Shown piece by piece: positions 41,024 through 52,022 of a DNA stretch of 64,000 bases (within the stretch, counting starts at the first letter, position 1; each line of letters opens with the position of its first letter). The stretch is from contig CADEHE010000002.1 of the NCBI GenBank assembly GCA_902826775.1, positions 186,001 to 250,000 of the forward strand, given 5' to 3'. The notes under the pieces were generated by a model. The model ran no database searches and was not told where the DNA came from. It saw nothing but the letters and a program-made list of their open reading frames with translations. This DNA comes from an uncultured Pseudomonadota bacterium. Its GTDB lineage: Bacteria > Pseudomonadota > Gammaproteobacteria > Burkholderiales > JALYOK01. Both the position numbers and the translations under genes were made by a program.

Positions 41024-41349
41024 CTAACGACTCAATGTGTATGTGTTGCCCGCGTTGTCGAAGCGCAGAGGTAATCGCGTAAGCTCCGCTAGGCGCGCTG
41101 CGTCGCTGGAGCGCAGCGCGGTGGCAAACGCCTGCTGAAACTTGGTAAAACTTGCATCAATGGACACAGCTCTTGCGATGGCGGGGACCAACCGTAAGCG
41201 CACAATGCGCCGGGCATAGTCGTCGGCCGGATCGTTGAACCAAGTGACCTCCCCCTGTCGATAGCGGTATGCAGACAGCGGCTACCTCTTTGACCGAGCG
41301 TGGGCTCAGAAGTCGCGCGCACGTTCGACCTTATGCTATGTCGAGCCGG
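41024..41349 (-). pseudogene. possible decayed gene fragment
   Basis: On the minus strand a frame is open from just after a TAA near 41350 to TAG at 41024-41026 (about 105 codons). It reads VTWFNDPADDYARRIVRLRL, later FTKFQQAFATALRSSDAAR and LAELTRLPLRFDNAGNT. The codon choice and the amphipathic helices followed by a TRLPLRF motif look coding, resembling the end of a small periplasmic protein. No ATG or well-placed GTG/TTG start exists, so it is probably a remnant. It sits immediately 3' of tRNA-Pro. This is weak evidence from reading alone. Confidence 0.3.
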
Positions 41350-41424
41350 CACGAAGCGAGCTGCTCTAGCCCGTGCGCTGCCCATCGTGGAAGTAGATTT
41401 TCTGCACGTCAGCCGCTGGTTTAA

Positions 41425-41502
<78 letters not shown>

Positions 41503-41552
41503 CATTGTGGATTATATCCGGAACACCTACTTCGCGCCGACTACTCGCTCGC

Positions 41553-41604
41553 CAGCGCGCCGACCAGTACATGGACTGCTTCTACGCCGCGTCGCGCCAG
41601 CGTT
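41553..41604 (-). pseudogene. decayed copy of an integrase C-terminus
   Basis: This 52-base segment aligns without gaps to the last codons of the intact integrase (41641-41692), with about 43 of 52 positions identical by eye. Translated it reads [19 protein letters not shown] where the intact gene has [16 protein letters not shown], so it carries an in-frame TAG and has lost its terminal stop. It appears to be the tail of a second, eroded integrase lying between tRNA-Pro and the intact gene. Confidence 0.6.
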
Positions 41605-41639
41605 GCGAATTCACAGCGATCCGGTGCGCCGTGCACTCC

Positions 41640-42848
41640 TCAGCGCGCCGACCAGCGCATGCGCTGCTTCTGCGCTTCGTCGTGCCAGCGCTCTTCTTCC
41701 TCGTGGATATAGCGCTGCGTGGTGCGCGGATCGTTGTGGCGCGCGTCTTTTTGCACGTAGCGCTGACTCATGCCGCTATCAACTTTTGCGGTAATCGCGG
41801 TATGACGGCCCCAGTGTGCGGAGGCGGAACGCAACTTTTCTCTCTTGTGCTCGGCAGTATCGGGAAGCAAATCTGCGGCGCTGGCAAACAGTTTCTTCAA
41901 TATCTGATTAAGCCGCCGCGCAGTGATCGCCTTGCGCTCACGCAAGCCGACGAGCAGTGGGGTCGTGTCCCTTTTGCTCGGCACGGCGGACAAACCGAGA
42001 TGCTTTCGATAGCGCGTCAGCGCCAGCATCATGTCGTCCGGCACCGGCACTTTCGCCTTCTTGCCGCCCTTGCCGATGACATGCCACCACCAGCGCCCGC
42101 GTTCTTCGCGGAAGCTGTTCATACGATGCGCTTCCAATTCGCCCGCGCGCGGCGCCAGCATATAGAGCAGCGCGGCGAGAAAACGCGCGCGCTCGTACTC
42201 GTCCTTTTCCTCGTCCGTTTCTTGCGGCAAAGCCTCGATGGCGCGCATGAAAGCATCCCACATTTCTTCATCGAGAAAGCGCTCGACCTTGCCCGCTTCC
42301 TCGGTGATTTTGTTTGCTTTCTCCGCTTTGGGATCCGTTGCCTGCAATTTACGCCGGCGCTGGCGCATGAGGCCGAGTGGGTTCCCGGAGAGATAGCCGC
42401 AGTCCACCAGATAAGTCATCAGCGAATTCACCGCGGCGATCGCGGTCATCACCGCGTTCTCGCTCAGAGAACCGACGAACGGCCGCCAGTGTGGTGATGA
42501 GCGTTCCGCTCGCGCGCCGCACCAAAGCTTTGCGGGTTGCGGATCAGCAAGAAAATTTAGATAGCCCTCGAAGTCCTGGCGATTCAAACTGGACAGCGGC
42601 TTGCCGCACTCGATCAGCGCCCACAGCAGCAGACGTTCGCATTCACGCTGATAGATGCGTAGCGTGCCTGGCGATTCGCTGTACTCCTGCAAAAAACTGC
42701 GAATTGCATCAGCATCGTTGCGTGCGTTGATCTGTAGGCGCGTTGCGTCGGCGCGGTTGTGGCCGGCATGACCATCCAGTTCTTCTGGAATGCTAATGAA
42801 TTCCAGTGGACGTACTGGCACTACTCCAAGGTTAAGATTCAAAGGCAC
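41640..42848 (-). CDS. tyrosine recombinase / phage-type integrase
   Basis: About 402 residues. An N-terminal SAM-like core-binding region (residues 45-165; [20 protein letters not shown]) is followed by the catalytic domain. The expected residues are Arg in LAPRAGELE, Lys in [12 protein letters not shown], His and Arg in HWGRHTAIT, His in [11 protein letters not shown] and the nucleophile Tyr in TTQRYIHEE. All are intact, so it should be active. The 42848 start is GTG and uncertain. It lies 138 bases from the 5' side of tRNA-Pro, inserted between merR and the tRNA in an otherwise conserved cluster. No excisionase, other phage gene or att repeat is visible, so it is either a lone integrase or the relic of a lost element. 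Confidence 0.88.
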   Translation of the reverse strand: MPLNLNLGVVPVRPLEFISIPEELDGHAGHNRADATRLQINARNDADAIRSFLQEYSESPGTLRIYQRECERLLLWALIECGKPLSSLNRQDFEGYLNFLADPQPAKLWCGARAERSSPHWRPFVGSLSENAVMTAIAAVNSLMTYLVDCGYLSGNPLGLMRQRRRKLQATDPKAEKANKITEEAGKVERFLDEEMWDAFMRAIEALPQETDEEKDEYERARFLAALLYMLAPRAGELEAHRMNSFREERGRWWWHVIGKGGKKAKVPVPDDMMLALTRYRKHLGLSAVPSKRDTTPLLVGLRERKAITARRLNQILKKLFASAADLLPDTAEHKREKLRSASAHWGRHTAITAKVDSGMSQRYVQKDARHNDPRTTQRYIHEEEERWHDEAQKQRMRWSAR

Positions 42849-42996
42849 GCGGGACTTGAGTATGCAGGCTATACATGCGATTGTATATGCGACTCACGCG
42901 CATGCATAGAGCAGCAGAATGGCGCGCCGCCCCGTGTGCCCTAAGCGAATACCGGAATAAAGCAGTGGCCACGAACACACTGGGACCAACAGAATT

Positions 42997-43015
42997 CGCG
43001 CGGCTGAGCCGCGCG
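42997..43015 (-). terminator. hairpin downstream of the merR-type gene
   Basis: A perfect 8-bp stem, CGCGCGGC with GCCGCGCG, and a 3-base loop, about 30 bases past the merR stop. The T-rich tail is poor, so it may be a terminator for the infC-to-merR transcript or only a stabilising 3' end. The surrounding 195-bp gap between the integrase and merR holds no gene. Confidence 0.4.
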
Positions 43016-43043
43016 GTAGACGGGATGTGGCCCGCGAATAGCC

Positions 43044-43469
43044 TCAGGCGGCTGCGGTGCGCAGCGGCTGCTCCGGCTCAGCTGGAGCGGCCAACTGGGT
43101 CGCAGCTTGCGGCGCGCCGCGCAAGCACTCCAATATTGCAGTTAGCTGGCGCCGCAGTTCGGCAGGGCTGACGCGCTTCCTTTGCTTGGCTGCCATGGGC
43201 GAATCTTCGGCCAGCCGCAGGCGCGCGCCGTTGATGGTGAAGCCCTCTTCGTAGAGCAATTCGCGAATGCGGCGCACCAGCACCACTTCGTGATGCTGAT
43301 AGTAACGTCGGTTGCCCCGACGCTTGACTGGTTTTAACTGAGTGAATTCCTGTTCCCAATAGCGCAGCACGTGCGGCTTTACCCCGCACATCTCGCTCAC
43401 CTCACCAATCGTGAAGTAGCGCTTGGCCGGGATCGGCGGCAGTTCAGACTTCGGAACGATCTCCGCCAT
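43044..43469 (-). CDS. MerR family transcriptional regulator
   Basis: A 141-residue regulator. The MerR-type winged helix spans about residues 17-85: [20 protein letters not shown] (start of helix-turn-helix), then [18 protein letters not shown] and [20 protein letters not shown]. No metal-sensing cysteine cluster is present at the C-terminus, which is Ala/Pro-rich, so it does not look like a metal sensor. It overlaps ihfA by 26 bases. This MerR-like gene after ihfA is a standard companion in proteobacteria; its targets are unknown. Confidence 0.9.
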   Translation of the reverse strand: MAEIVPKSELPPIPAKRYFTIGEVSEMCGVKPHVLRYWEQEFTQLKPVKRRGNRRYYQHHEVVLVRRIRELLYEEGFTINGARLRLAEDSPMAAKQRKRVSPAELRRQLTAILECLRGAPQAATQLAAPAEPEQPLRTAAA

Positions 43470-43752
43470 AGCCCTTCTCCACCATGCTCTTTAGTTTTTG
43501 GCTCGCGTGAAATGTTACGACGCGGCGTGCGGTGATAGGAATCTCCTCCCCGGTCTTCGGATTGCGGCCGGGACGCTGTGGTTTATCGCGCAGCTGGAAA
43601 TTGCCGAAACCCGAGAGCTTGACACTTTCGCCACGCTCGAGCGCCTTGCGAATTTCCTCGAAAAAAGACTCCACCAAGTCTTTCGCCTCACGCTTGTTGA
43701 GGCCCACCTTCTCGAACAACAAATCGGCCAACTCGGCCTTCGTTAACGTCAT
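43444..43752 (-). CDS. ihfA: integration host factor subunit alpha
   Basis: A 102-residue HU/IHF-fold DNA-bending protein. It begins [24 protein letters not shown] and carries the intercalating beta-arm [19 protein letters not shown], with the Pro that wedges into [20 protein letters not shown] and SGFGNFQLR are typical of the alpha subunit. IHF organises the nucleoid and assists recombination and sigma-54 promoters. Its place just after pheT is the standard arrangement. The tail beyond [10 protein letters not shown] overlaps merR. Confidence 0.95.
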   Translation of the reverse strand: MTLTKAELADLLFEKVGLNKREAKDLVESFFEEIRKALERGESVKLSGFGNFQLRDKPQRPGRNPKTGEEIPITARRVVTFHASQKLKSMVEKGYGGDRSEV

Positions 43753-43762
43753 TTTTGGGAAC

Positions 43763-46129
43763 CTAAACGCGCAGCTGAACGTTGTGCTTGGCGGTTAATG
43801 CCGCGATCAATTCACGCCTGATCGCATCGATTTCCTCATCCGCCAAAGTTTTTGAAGTATCTTGCATAACTACCCGAAATGCAAGGCTTTTCTTGCCTTC
43901 AGGTATACCTGGCCCACGGTATAAATCGAAGAGGTCAATGCCAGTGACGTTCTTGGGAGCATTGCTACGTAGGGTATCGAGCAGCGCTTGCACCGGCAGC
44001 GCCTCGTCGGCGATTAAAGCGATATCGCGCCGCACCGCCGGAAAGCGCGAGCTCTCCGCAAACTTCGCCACTTGCGCGGCCAGTAGCGGCTGCAAGTCGA
44101 GTTCAAACACAATCGGTGCGCGCGCCAGTTCATAGCGTTGCACCAGCCGTGGATGCAGCTCACCGAGCCAGCCGATAGGATGATCGCCGTTGCTCACACG
44201 CGCACAGCGTCCCGGATGCAGCGCTGGGTGAGTGCCGGGCGCGAAGCGCGCATCCTCGACCAGCACCGTGAGATCCGCCTTGACGTCGTAGAAGTCGGCC
44301 GGAATCTTTGCGGCACCCCACTGTTCGGGCTGCGCGAGCCCATACGCGAGCACGGCGAGCTTCAGCGGCTGTTCCTCGGGTCCCGGCACGCGCCCGGGTG
44401 CAGCCGCGAAGCAGCGGCCCATTTCGAAAATACGCACGCGCTCCTGTTTGTGATTCAAGTTAAAGCGCAGCGCCGCGACTAACCCTCCGAGCAAGCTTGA
44501 TCGCATCACACTCATGTTGCTTGCGATCGGGTTCGCCAGCCGCACCGGGGCGTCGTTACCCGCGAAGTCCCGCTCCCAGTCCCTCTCGACAAAGCTATAG
44601 GTGATGATTTCCTGATAGTCGCGGGCCACTAGCCTCTGCTTGAGCAGTTCGAGGCTGCGCTGTCGCTCGCTCGCCGGCAGCATGCGCGAAGGCGCTCGCG
44701 GTGCGACCGCGGGAATGAGGTCATAGCCACGCAGGCGTGCGATTTCCTCGATGAAATCTTCTTCGATCGCTAGGTCGAAGCGATGCGTCGGCGGCACCAC
44801 AGAAACAACATCATCTTTTACTTCAATATTTCCGCCTAATTTATTCAATATTTGAATGATTTTCTCTCGATCAATCGTCACCCCAAGCACCCGCCGCACG
44901 CGCGCCACACGCACCGCGACGGCAGGGCGCAGCGGCAGACTGCCGCGCTCGTCAATGACCGGGCCCAACGCGCCGCCGCAGATTCGCACGATGAGTTGCG
45001 CTGCACGCTCCAATGCGTGCGACGTCCCAGCGAAATCCACACCGCGTTCAAAGCGGTAAGCAGCGTCGCTGTTAAGCGTCAAGCGGCGCGCGCGCCCCTG
45101 CACTGCGTCAGGGGCAAAGAACGCACTTTCCAGAAACACATCCGCAGTGGCGTCTGTAACCGCAGTGTTATCCCCGCCCATTACGCCAGCCAAGCCTACG
45201 GGTTTCTTGTCATCGGCGATCAACAGCATGTCCGGCGCGAGTTCAACCTCCTGCTGATTCAACAGCCGCAGCCTCTCGCCCGCACGCGCAAAGCGTACCG
45301 TGATGTTGCCTTCGATCTTGCCGAGGTCGAACGCGTGCAACGGCTGGCCGAGTTCCAACATGACGAAATTGGTAACGTCGACCACTGGGCTGATCGGGCG
45401 CAAGCCGCTACGCTCCAAAGCGCGCTGCATCCAAGGCGGCGTTGCCGCTTTGGCGTTCACACCGTGGATTACTTGCCCGCAATAGCGCGGACAAGCTTGT
45501 TCCGCCGCGAGCGTGACGCGCACTTGATCTTGAATCTGCGCAGGAGCCGGCGCAGTCACCGGCAGATTGAGCGGCGCGCCAGTGATGGCCGCGACCTCGC
45601 GCGCAACGCCCAGCACGCTCAGGCAATCGCCGCGGTTCGGCGTCAGCTTGAGTGTAAAAGCACTATCGTTGAGCTGCAGGTAGTCACGCAGATCGGTCCC
45701 AACTGGCGCATCTTCGGGCAGAACCATGATGCCGGAAGATTCTTCCGACAAACCAAGCTCTTTCTGGGAGCAGAGCATCCCTGACGAGGATTGGCCGCGG
45801 ATCGCCGCCTGCTTGATGACCAGCCCGCCCGGCAGCTGCGCGCCAACTAGCGCGCACGGAACTTTCTGCCCCGTAGCTACGTTGGGCGCGCCGCACACGA
45901 TGGTGAGTTGCGCATCCGCACCGGCATCGACTTCGCACACGCGCAAGCGGTCTGCATTCGCATGCGGCCGCACGCTCCGCACGTAGCCCACAACGACTTT
46001 GTCGAACGCCGGTGCCACCGGCTCGCGCGCTTCGACCTCTAGGCCCGCCATGGTCAGGGCGTGCGCCAGCGCGTCGCTGTCGAGCGGCGGATTGACGAAT
46101 TGGCGCAACCAGGATTCGGAGAATTTCAT
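43763..46129 (-). CDS. pheT: phenylalanyl-tRNA synthetase beta subunit
   Basis: 788 residues from ATG 46129 ([20 protein letters not shown]); the longer frame to 46195 is not homologous. The usual domains are present: an N-terminal OB-fold tRNA-binding domain ([27 protein letters not shown]), the B3/B4 region ([20 protein letters not shown]), B5 ([12 protein letters not shown]), the catalytic-like core ([20 protein letters not shown]) and the C-terminal ferredoxin-like anticodon-binding domain ([19 protein letters not shown]). It pairs with PheS as an alpha2-beta2 enzyme and lies 82 bases downstream of pheS. Confidence 0.96.
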   Translation of the reverse strand: MKFSESWLRQFVNPPLDSDALAHALTMAGLEVEAREPVAPAFDKVVVGYVRSVRPHANADRLRVCEVDAGADAQLTIVCGAPNVATGQKVPCALVGAQLPGGLVIKQAAIRGQSSSGMLCSQKELGLSEESSGIMVLPEDAPVGTDLRDYLQLNDSAFTLKLTPNRGDCLSVLGVAREVAAITGAPLNLPVTAPAPAQIQDQVRVTLAAEQACPRYCGQVIHGVNAKAATPPWMQRALERSGLRPISPVVDVTNFVMLELGQPLHAFDLGKIEGNITVRFARAGERLRLLNQQEVELAPDMLLIADDKKPVGLAGVMGGDNTAVTDATADVFLESAFFAPDAVQGRARRLTLNSDAAYRFERGVDFAGTSHALERAAQLIVRICGGALGPVIDERGSLPLRPAVAVRVARVRRVLGVTIDREKIIQILNKLGGNIEVKDDVVSVVPPTHRFDLAIEEDFIEEIARLRGYDLIPAVAPRAPSRMLPASERQRSLELLKQRLVARDYQEIITYSFVERDWERDFAGNDAPVRLANPIASNMSVMRSSLLGGLVAALRFNLNHKQERVRIFEMGRCFAAAPGRVPGPEEQPLKLAVLAYGLAQPEQWGAAKIPADFYDVKADLTVLVEDARFAPGTHPALHPGRCARVSNGDHPIGWLGELHPRLVQRYELARAPIVFELDLQPLLAAQVAKFAESSRFPAVRRDIALIADEALPVQALLDTLRSNAPKNVTGIDLFDLYRGPGIPEGKKSLAFRVVMQDTSKTLADEEIDAIRRELIAALTAKHNVQLRV

Positions 46130-46211
46130 CTGACCACGTGAAATGCGAAGGTTGGTATGTGAAATGGACCAGCGCGCGGCGAAAAAACCGTTCACCGCTC
46201 ATATTTCACTT

Positions 46212-47297
<1,086 letters not shown>

Positions 47298-47349
47298 TCA
47301 GCCACTAGGGCGCCTGCATGGCTAACTTGTCTTTCCAGTTTCTTGCTCC

Positions 47350-47385
47350 GAAAAAAAGAGGCCGCGGTGTTTGCACCGGGCCTCT
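47350..47385 (-). terminator. strong intrinsic terminator/attenuator between rplT and pheS
   Basis: On the minus strand AGAGGCC and GGCCTCT form a 7-bp stem extended by GGTG/CACC pairing, followed at once by a run of seven or eight T. It lies 20 bases after rplT and 77 bases before pheS. In E. coli pheST is controlled by transcription attenuation at this position. I see no Phe-rich leader peptide here. Confidence 0.8.
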
Positions 47386-47404
47386 CGTCTGTTGCACAGT
47401 TGAC

Positions 47405-47764
47405 TTACTTGCCGAGGCCGGCCTTGGCTTGTTCGACAAATTGCCCAAAAGCGTTCTTGTCGAACACCGCGATATCGGCCAATACCTTGCGATCAACTTC
47501 CACAGCGGCTTTGCGCAAGCCGTTCATGAAATTGCTGTAGGTCATGCCGAACTCGCGCGCGGCGGCGTTGATGCGCACTATCCACAGCGCGCGGAAATCG
47601 CGCTTCTTCGCGCGGCGATCGCGGTAGGCGTACTGCCCCGCTTTCATCACCGCCTGTTTGGCGATGCGATAGACGTTACCGCGGCGGCCGCGGAAGCCTT
47701 TTGCTGCGTTGAGAACTTTCTTGTGCCGCGCGTGCGCGGTTACACCACGTTTTACTCTAGGCAT
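47405..47764 (-). CDS. rplT: 50S ribosomal protein L20
   Basis: 119 residues, beginning [19 protein letters not shown], a basic protein binding 23S rRNA early in 50S assembly. [19 protein letters not shown] and [20 protein letters not shown] are family signatures. Length and start are standard. L20 represses the rpmI-rplT message in E. coli. It is 12 bases downstream of rpmI. Confidence 0.98.
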   Translation of the reverse strand: MPRVKRGVTAHARHKKVLNAAKGFRGRRGNVYRIAKQAVMKAGQYAYRDRRAKKRDFRALWIVRINAAAREFGMTYSNFMNGLRKAAVEVDRKVLADIAVFDKNAFGQFVEQAKAGLGK

Positions 47765-47776
47765 GGCCGCACCTCC

Positions 47777-47971
47777 TTAACCGTTCGGCAGCATCGCGCG
47801 CACCGATGCCATATTGGATTCATGAACACCGACCTGGCCGCGCAACTGGCGCTTGGCTTTGGTGGTTTTCTTGGTGAGGATGTGGCGCTTGAAGGCTTGG
47901 CCGCGTTTGATGCGCCCCTTGCGCACTTCAAAACGCTTCGCCGCGCCACGCTTGGTTTTAAGCTTGGGCAT
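47777..47971 (-). CDS. rpmI: 50S ribosomal protein L35
   Basis: 64 residues from ATG 47971 ([19 protein letters not shown]), preceded by AAGGAAG; the longer frame to 48031 is not homologous. A small, very basic 50S protein with [20 protein letters not shown] and the C-terminal VRAMLPNG. It lies between infC and rplT as in most bacteria. Confidence 0.97.
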   Translation of the reverse strand: MPKLKTKRGAAKRFEVRKGRIKRGQAFKRHILTKKTTKAKRQLRGQVGVHESNMASVRAMLPNG

Positions 47972-48102
47972 AAAACTTCCTTTTTCGTTGCCGCGTTGGG
48001 TGGCGAGCGACGCTCGCGCTTGTAGACCCAAAACGAGCTTATATTTACTACCTACTGCTTACTTCACCTACTTTAACCTACTACTTGCTTCACCTCGGCG
48101 GC

Positions 48103-48675
48103 CTAACTGGGCTTTGCCACCGGTTGCTTCGTCTCGGCGACTGCCTTGGCGGGCGGCACGATCTTCTTCGGTGCAAGCACCATCACCATTTGGCGCCCTT
48201 CCATCTTCGGGAACTGCTCAACGACGCCATGGGTAAGCAAATCCGCCTCGACGCGCTTCAACAAATTGAAACCAAATTCCTGATGCGCCATTTCGCGCCC
48301 CCGGAACCGCAGCGTGATCTTGGTCTTGTCGCCCTGTTCTAGGAATTTGATCAAGTTGCGCAGCTTGATCTGGTAGTCATTCTCGTCGGTGCCGGGCCGG
48401 AATTTTACTTCCTTGACCTCAATTACCTTCTGCTTGAGCTTGGCCTCGTGCTGTTTCTTGCTCTCGCGGTACTTGAACTTGCCGTAATCCATCAAACGGC
48501 ACACCGGAGGGCTCGCGGTGGGCGCAATCTCAACGAGATCCGTCTCCGCTTCTTCTGCCATCGCCATTGCCGCAGACAAGCTCACCACACCTACCTGCTC
48601 GCCTTCGACCCCAATTAACCGCACCTGCGGCGCCGTAATCTCACCGTTGATGCGCAACTCGTTTTCTTTACTGAT
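48103..48675 (-). CDS. infC: translation initiation factor IF-3, ATC start codon
   Basis: 190 residues. The conserved frame has no ATG. The homologous N-terminus ([16 protein letters not shown]) begins at ATC, 48675, with a GAGGAGG Shine-Dalgarno seven bases upstream; a TTG at 48657 is the only other candidate. Rare AUU/AUC starts are the rule for infC because IF-3 rejects them, giving autorepression. The N-domain ([21 protein letters not shown]), linker and C-domain ([31 protein letters not shown]) are complete. It follows thrS by 86 bases. Confidence 0.95.
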   Translation of the reverse strand: MSKENELRINGEITAPQVRLIGVEGEQVGVVSLSAAMAMAEEAETDLVEIAPTASPPVCRLMDYGKFKYRESKKQHEAKLKQKVIEVKEVKFRPGTDENDYQIKLRNLIKFLEQGDKTKITLRFRGREMAHQEFGFNLLKRVEADLLTHGVVEQFPKMEGRQMVMVLAPKKIVPPAKAVAETKQPVAKPS

Positions 48676-48761
48676 CCCGCAGCCTCCTCGACATGGATAA
48701 AATGCAGAGTATCAGGCCACGATGCAGGTTCCAAGCCAGTTTTGTGGTAATACTCTACCCC

Positions 48762-50705
48762 CTAAATACTCGATCTTAGATCTGACGCCGCCGCTCCGCC
48801 GCGCACCGCAATCTCGCGCGCCACGCGCTCGCACAGCGCCGCAACGCTCATCTGCCCCAGGTCCTCGCCTTTGCGCGAACGCACGGCAACGTTGCCGGAC
48901 GCCTTCTCCTTCTCGCCCACGATTACCTGATACGGCAACTTCTGCAAGCTATGTTCTCGAATTTTATAGGTTATTTTCTCGTTCCTCAAGTCGGCGCTGA
49001 CGCGGATGCCATTGCCACGCAGTTGCTTGGCGACTTCAGCCGCGTAATCTGCCTGGTGTTCCGAGATGTTGAGCACCACGACTTGCTCCGGCGCCAGCCA
49101 AAGCGGCAGCGCACCAGCGTGGTTCTCGATGAGGATGCCGATAAAGCGCTCGAGCGAACCGAGAATCGCGCGATGCAGCATCACGGGCTGTTTACGCGTG
49201 TTGTCTTCCGCGACGTACTCGGCGCCTAGGCGCACCGGCATGAAAAAATCGACTTGGATGGTGCCGCACTGCCACACGCGTCCGAGCGCATCCTTGAGCG
49301 AATACTCGATCTTCGGCCCGTAAAACGCGCCCTCGCCCGGCGACACGGCGTAGTCGCAACTCGAACGGCGCAGCGATTCCATCAGCGCGTGCTCCGCCTT
49401 CTCCCACTGCGCATCGTCGCCGATGCGCTTTTCCGGCCGCGTGGCGATTTTGTAAATGATCTCGGTGAAGCCGAAATCCCTATAAACCTTCTGCAGCAGC
49501 GCGGTGTAAGCCACGCACTCGTCGAGAATTTGATCTTCGGTGCAGAAGATGTGGCCATCGTCCTGCGTAAAGCCGCGCACGCGCATGATGCCGTGCAGCG
49601 CGCCGGACGGTTCGTTGCGATGGCAAGAACCGAATTCACCCAGCCGCAGCGGCAGTTCGCGATAGCTGTGCAAGTTGGCGTTGTAGATTTGCACGTGGCC
49701 CGGACAGTTCATCGGCTTCACCGCGTAGTCGCGGTTCTCCGACGAGGTGGTGAACATGTTGTCTTTGTAGTTCGCCCAATGACCAGTCTTCTCCCACAGC
49801 GAGCGATCGAGAATTTGCGGTCCGCGCACTTCCTGGTAGCCGTTGTCCTGGTAGACCTTGCGCATGTACTGTTCGATTTGCTGCCAGATCACCCAGCCTT
49901 TCGGGTGCCAGAACACCAACCCCGGGGCTTCCTCTTGCATGTGAAACAAATCGAGCTGGCGGCCGATTTTTCGATGGTCGCGCTTCTCCGCCTCTTCCAG
50001 CATGTGCAAGTAGGCATCTTGATCTTCCTTTTTCGCCCATGCCGTGCCGTAGATGCGTTGCAGCATCTCGTTTTTCGAGTCGCCGCGCCAATACGCGCCG
50101 GCCACGCGCATCAGCTTGAACACCTTGAGCTTGCCGGTCGAGGGCACGTGCGGGCCGCGGCACAGGTCGATCCATTGATCCGCGTGACCATACAGCGAAA
50201 TCGGCTCGTTCGAAGGAATGCCGGCAATGATTTCCGCCTTGTAGTGCTCGCCGATCGACTTGAAGAACGCCACAGCTTCGTCGCGCGGCATTACTTTGCG
50301 CTCGACTTTCAAATCGCGCTTGGCGATTTCCGCCATGCGTTTTTCGATCTTCTCCAGATCCTCCGGCGTAAAGCCACGCTTGATGGAGAAATCGTAGTAG
50401 AAGCCGTTTTCGATCACCGGGCCGATGGTGACTTGCGCCTCGGGGAACAACTCCTTCACCGCATGCGCCAGCAAGTGCGCGGTCGAGTGGCGAATGATTT
50501 CCAGCGCCGCCGGGTCTTTCTCTGTGACGATCGCCACCTCGCTGTCGGCTTCAACACGAAACGAGGTATCGACCAGTTTACCGTTCACGCGCCCAGCGAG
50601 CGCCGCCTTAGCGAGACCCGCGCCGATGTTCGCGGCAATCTCGGCCACCGTCACCGGCTGGTCGAAACTGCGCGTGGAACCATCAGGAAGTCGGATTACG
50701 GGCAT
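48762..50705 (-). CDS. thrS: threonyl-tRNA synthetase
   Basis: 647 residues of a class II synthetase. The order is a TGS domain (residues 1-61, [15 protein letters not shown]), an editing domain with the zinc-like motif [11 protein letters not shown] and later [12 protein letters not shown], and the catalytic core with motif 1 ([20 protein letters not shown]), motif 2 ([20 protein letters not shown]) and motif 3 ([18 protein letters not shown]). The zinc-binding Cys lies in [10 protein letters not shown]. The C-terminal anticodon-binding domain has [20 protein letters not shown]. The ATG 50705 start is standard. It is the first gene of the cluster. Confidence 0.97.
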   Translation of the reverse strand: MPVIRLPDGSTRSFDQPVTVAEIAANIGAGLAKAALAGRVNGKLVDTSFRVEADSEVAIVTEKDPAALEIIRHSTAHLLAHAVKELFPEAQVTIGPVIENGFYYDFSIKRGFTPEDLEKIEKRMAEIAKRDLKVERKVMPRDEAVAFFKSIGEHYKAEIIAGIPSNEPISLYGHADQWIDLCRGPHVPSTGKLKVFKLMRVAGAYWRGDSKNEMLQRIYGTAWAKKEDQDAYLHMLEEAEKRDHRKIGRQLDLFHMQEEAPGLVFWHPKGWVIWQQIEQYMRKVYQDNGYQEVRGPQILDRSLWEKTGHWANYKDNMFTTSSENRDYAVKPMNCPGHVQIYNANLHSYRELPLRLGEFGSCHRNEPSGALHGIMRVRGFTQDDGHIFCTEDQILDECVAYTALLQKVYRDFGFTEIIYKIATRPEKRIGDDAQWEKAEHALMESLRRSSCDYAVSPGEGAFYGPKIEYSLKDALGRVWQCGTIQVDFFMPVRLGAEYVAEDNTRKQPVMLHRAILGSLERFIGILIENHAGALPLWLAPEQVVVLNISEHQADYAAEVAKQLRGNGIRVSADLRNEKITYKIREHSLQKLPYQVIVGEKEKASGNVAVRSRKGEDLGQMSVAALCERVAREIAVRGGAAASDLRSSI

Positions 50706-50752
50706 CGAGCGCTACTCATCACAAACGGATTGCCAATTAAGCATCACAAACT

Positions 50753-50773
50753 AAAAGGGCGGCCTAGCCGCCC
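50753..50773 (-). terminator. intrinsic terminator downstream of tRNA-Val
   Basis: On the minus strand GGGCGGC-TAG-GCCGCCC is followed by TTTTAG. The perfect 7-bp GC stem with a T-run lies 72 bases after the tRNA and about 50 bases before thrS, so it probably ends the tRNA transcript. Confidence 0.7.
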
Positions 50774-50845
50774 GGGTGCATCGATATATCAGCAACGATT
50801 CCAGTCATGCTTCAGCGTGTCCTACCCGCCCAGGCTAAAGGGCGG

Positions 50846-50922
50846 TGGTAGGCGGGAGAGGACTCGAACCTCCGACCCCCACCATGTCAAGGTGGTGCTC
50901 TAACCAACTGAGCTACCCGCCT
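50846..50922 (-). tRNA. tRNA-Val (anticodon GAC)
   Basis: Folds on the minus strand as a 77-base tRNA with acceptor AGGCGGG/CCCGCCT, discriminator A and encoded CCA. The D-stem is GCTC/GAGC, the anticodon stem is CCACC/GGTGG around loop TTGACAT (anticodon GAC), and the T-arm is GGAGG-TTCGAGT-CCTCT. It reads GUC and GUU. It lies upstream of thrS on the same strand. Confidence 0.95.
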
Positions 50923-50993
50923 AAAGCAAGGCGCAAGTTTAGCACCGAACCTTGGAAACGTGCAGCCTCGCCGGCCCCACGCGGCCCGCGCGC

Positions 50994-51383
50994 TCACCTC
51001 TCATTCTTGATCTGCTCGATCGCCGCACGCAAAACCTGCCCATCCGGCTCACCACACTGGGCCCGCGCGTTCGCCACCACCGCCGCCACCGTCCAGCGCT
51101 CGCGATCGCGCGCCATTTCCCCATGGCTGCCGTGGCTGAAGTAGAAGTAAATTCCCTTCGGCGCAAACGTCCGATAGCCCGCCATGGCCGCAAGCGCCGC
51201 GCGCGCCTGTGCGGATGGCAAGTCACCCACCGGCGGCTTGCGGCGCTTGCCCACCACGCGGCCGCGCACCTGCGGCAAGGCCAACTCCGCTACTTCGGCA
51301 TGCCATTGCGCCAGCGCCCGGTCGAGCGTCGCCAACTTGCAGCGGCACCGCTGTGCGAGTTCCGCCAGCCGTGCATCGGCCAC
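50994..51383 (-). CDS. hypothetical protein, GTG start
   Basis: 129 residues. Evidence for coding is a clean frame with typical codon use and a stop just before the tRNA-Val region; the start is GTG 51383 with no clear Shine-Dalgarno. The N-terminal half is helical and basic (RAKLATLDRALAQWHAEVAE-like; VRGRVVGKRRKPP), and the second half has AGYRTFAPKGIYFYFSHGSH and RWTVAAVVANARAQCGEPDG. I recognise no family and see no signal peptide or membrane helix. It is 25 bases downstream of the secreted-protein gene, so the two may be co-transcribed. Confidence 0.6.
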   Translation of the reverse strand: MADARLAELAQRCRCKLATLDRALAQWHAEVAELALPQVRGRVVGKRRKPPVGDLPSAQARAALAAMAGYRTFAPKGIYFYFSHGSHGEMARDRERWTVAAVVANARAQCGEPDGQVLRAAIEQIKNER

Positions 51384-51408
51384 TTACGCGGCGCGCTGCA
51401 ATGCGCCG

Positions 51409-51927
51409 CTATTGTGACGGCAACGTGTAAGTCGCCGTGAATTCCTGGTAAATATCCGCCGCAACACCGGGCGTAAGCGGCGCGAGTCGTTTGCCGGCGT
51501 ATTTCCCACCGCCCTTAATGCCGGAAAAACGCCCACTGCCACCGATGTATTCGAAGCTGCCTTCGAAGGTGGAGGTGCCGTCCGCTCGCGCAGTGGTTAC
51601 ACCGTTCGCTTTGGTGATCGCGGTGGACTTATCCTCGAACGTAACGATCGTGTAGGAAAAGTGTGGTCCAGTTCCGTTGGTCAAATCGAGAAAAACCCTC
51701 GTGGACCATTGGCCAACTTCGCCCGCTTGATTGATCTGCAATCCGCGTTGATCGGCAATCGCCAGTACGTGCCCGGGCGCATCGCCGACTTCCATGGCAT
51801 CCACCTTCGCATTGTGATAAACGACTCGACCCTTATCGGTTACGGACTGCTCTGCCCACGCCGCACCCACCGTAAGCGATGCGATCACGCATCCACCTAT
51901 CAGACTCAGAAATGCCTGCAACACCAT
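51409..51927 (-). CDS. secreted protein of unknown function, possible allene-oxide-cyclase-like barrel
   Basis: 172 residues. ATG 51927 (MVLQAFLSLIGGCVIASLTV) is preceded by AAGGAGAC, much stronger than the upstream frame. The signal peptide probably ends at AAWAEQ. The mature part is beta-rich (STRVFLDLTNGTGPHFSYTI, TSTFEGSFEYIGGSGRFSGI, KYAGKRL). The SYTI/FEG/GGxGRFxGIxGxG pattern recalls allene oxide cyclase-like and dirigent-type barrels, which is only a resemblance. An FNR-like box lies about 80 bases upstream. Confidence 0.75.
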   Translation of the reverse strand: MVLQAFLSLIGGCVIASLTVGAAWAEQSVTDKGRVVYHNAKVDAMEVGDAPGHVLAIADQRGLQINQAGEVGQWSTRVFLDLTNGTGPHFSYTIVTFEDKSTAITKANGVTTARADGTSTFEGSFEYIGGSGRFSGIKGGGKYAGKRLAPLTPGVAADIYQEFTATYTLPSQ

Positions 51928-52008
51928 ATTTGTCTCCTTGCCAGCCGCGACCCATAGCCGGGAACCTATCAACCACCTACGAAAAAATAGTGGCGCCAAA
52001 CTTGGTCA

Positions 52009-52022
52009 TTGATTTTGATCTA
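52009..52022 (-). promoter_or_regulatory. FNR/CRP-type half-palindrome upstream of the secreted-protein gene
   Basis: TTGATTTTGATCTA differs from the FNR consensus TTGAT-N4-ATCAA at one position. It sits 82 bases before ATG 51927, compatible with an activator position. The rest of the 450-bp divergent region 51928-52377 shows no gene I can support. Confidence 0.3.

Larger units (their letters stand above)
40559..41424. other. 866-bp region without a confident gene
   Basis: Between the adaptor gene and tRNA-Pro. It must hold the promoter of the giant-protein operon. One minus-strand frame (stop at 41024-41026) has coding-like character but lacks a start codon; it is listed separately. A 129-codon minus frame at 40573-40962 has no recognisable family and I do not call it. 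Confidence 0.6.

Noticed and set aside
49254..50903. Long plus-strand frame antisense to thrS
   Set aside because: thrS on the minus strand is complete and conserved. The antisense frame is Arg/His/Val-rich and runs into the tRNA-Val gene.
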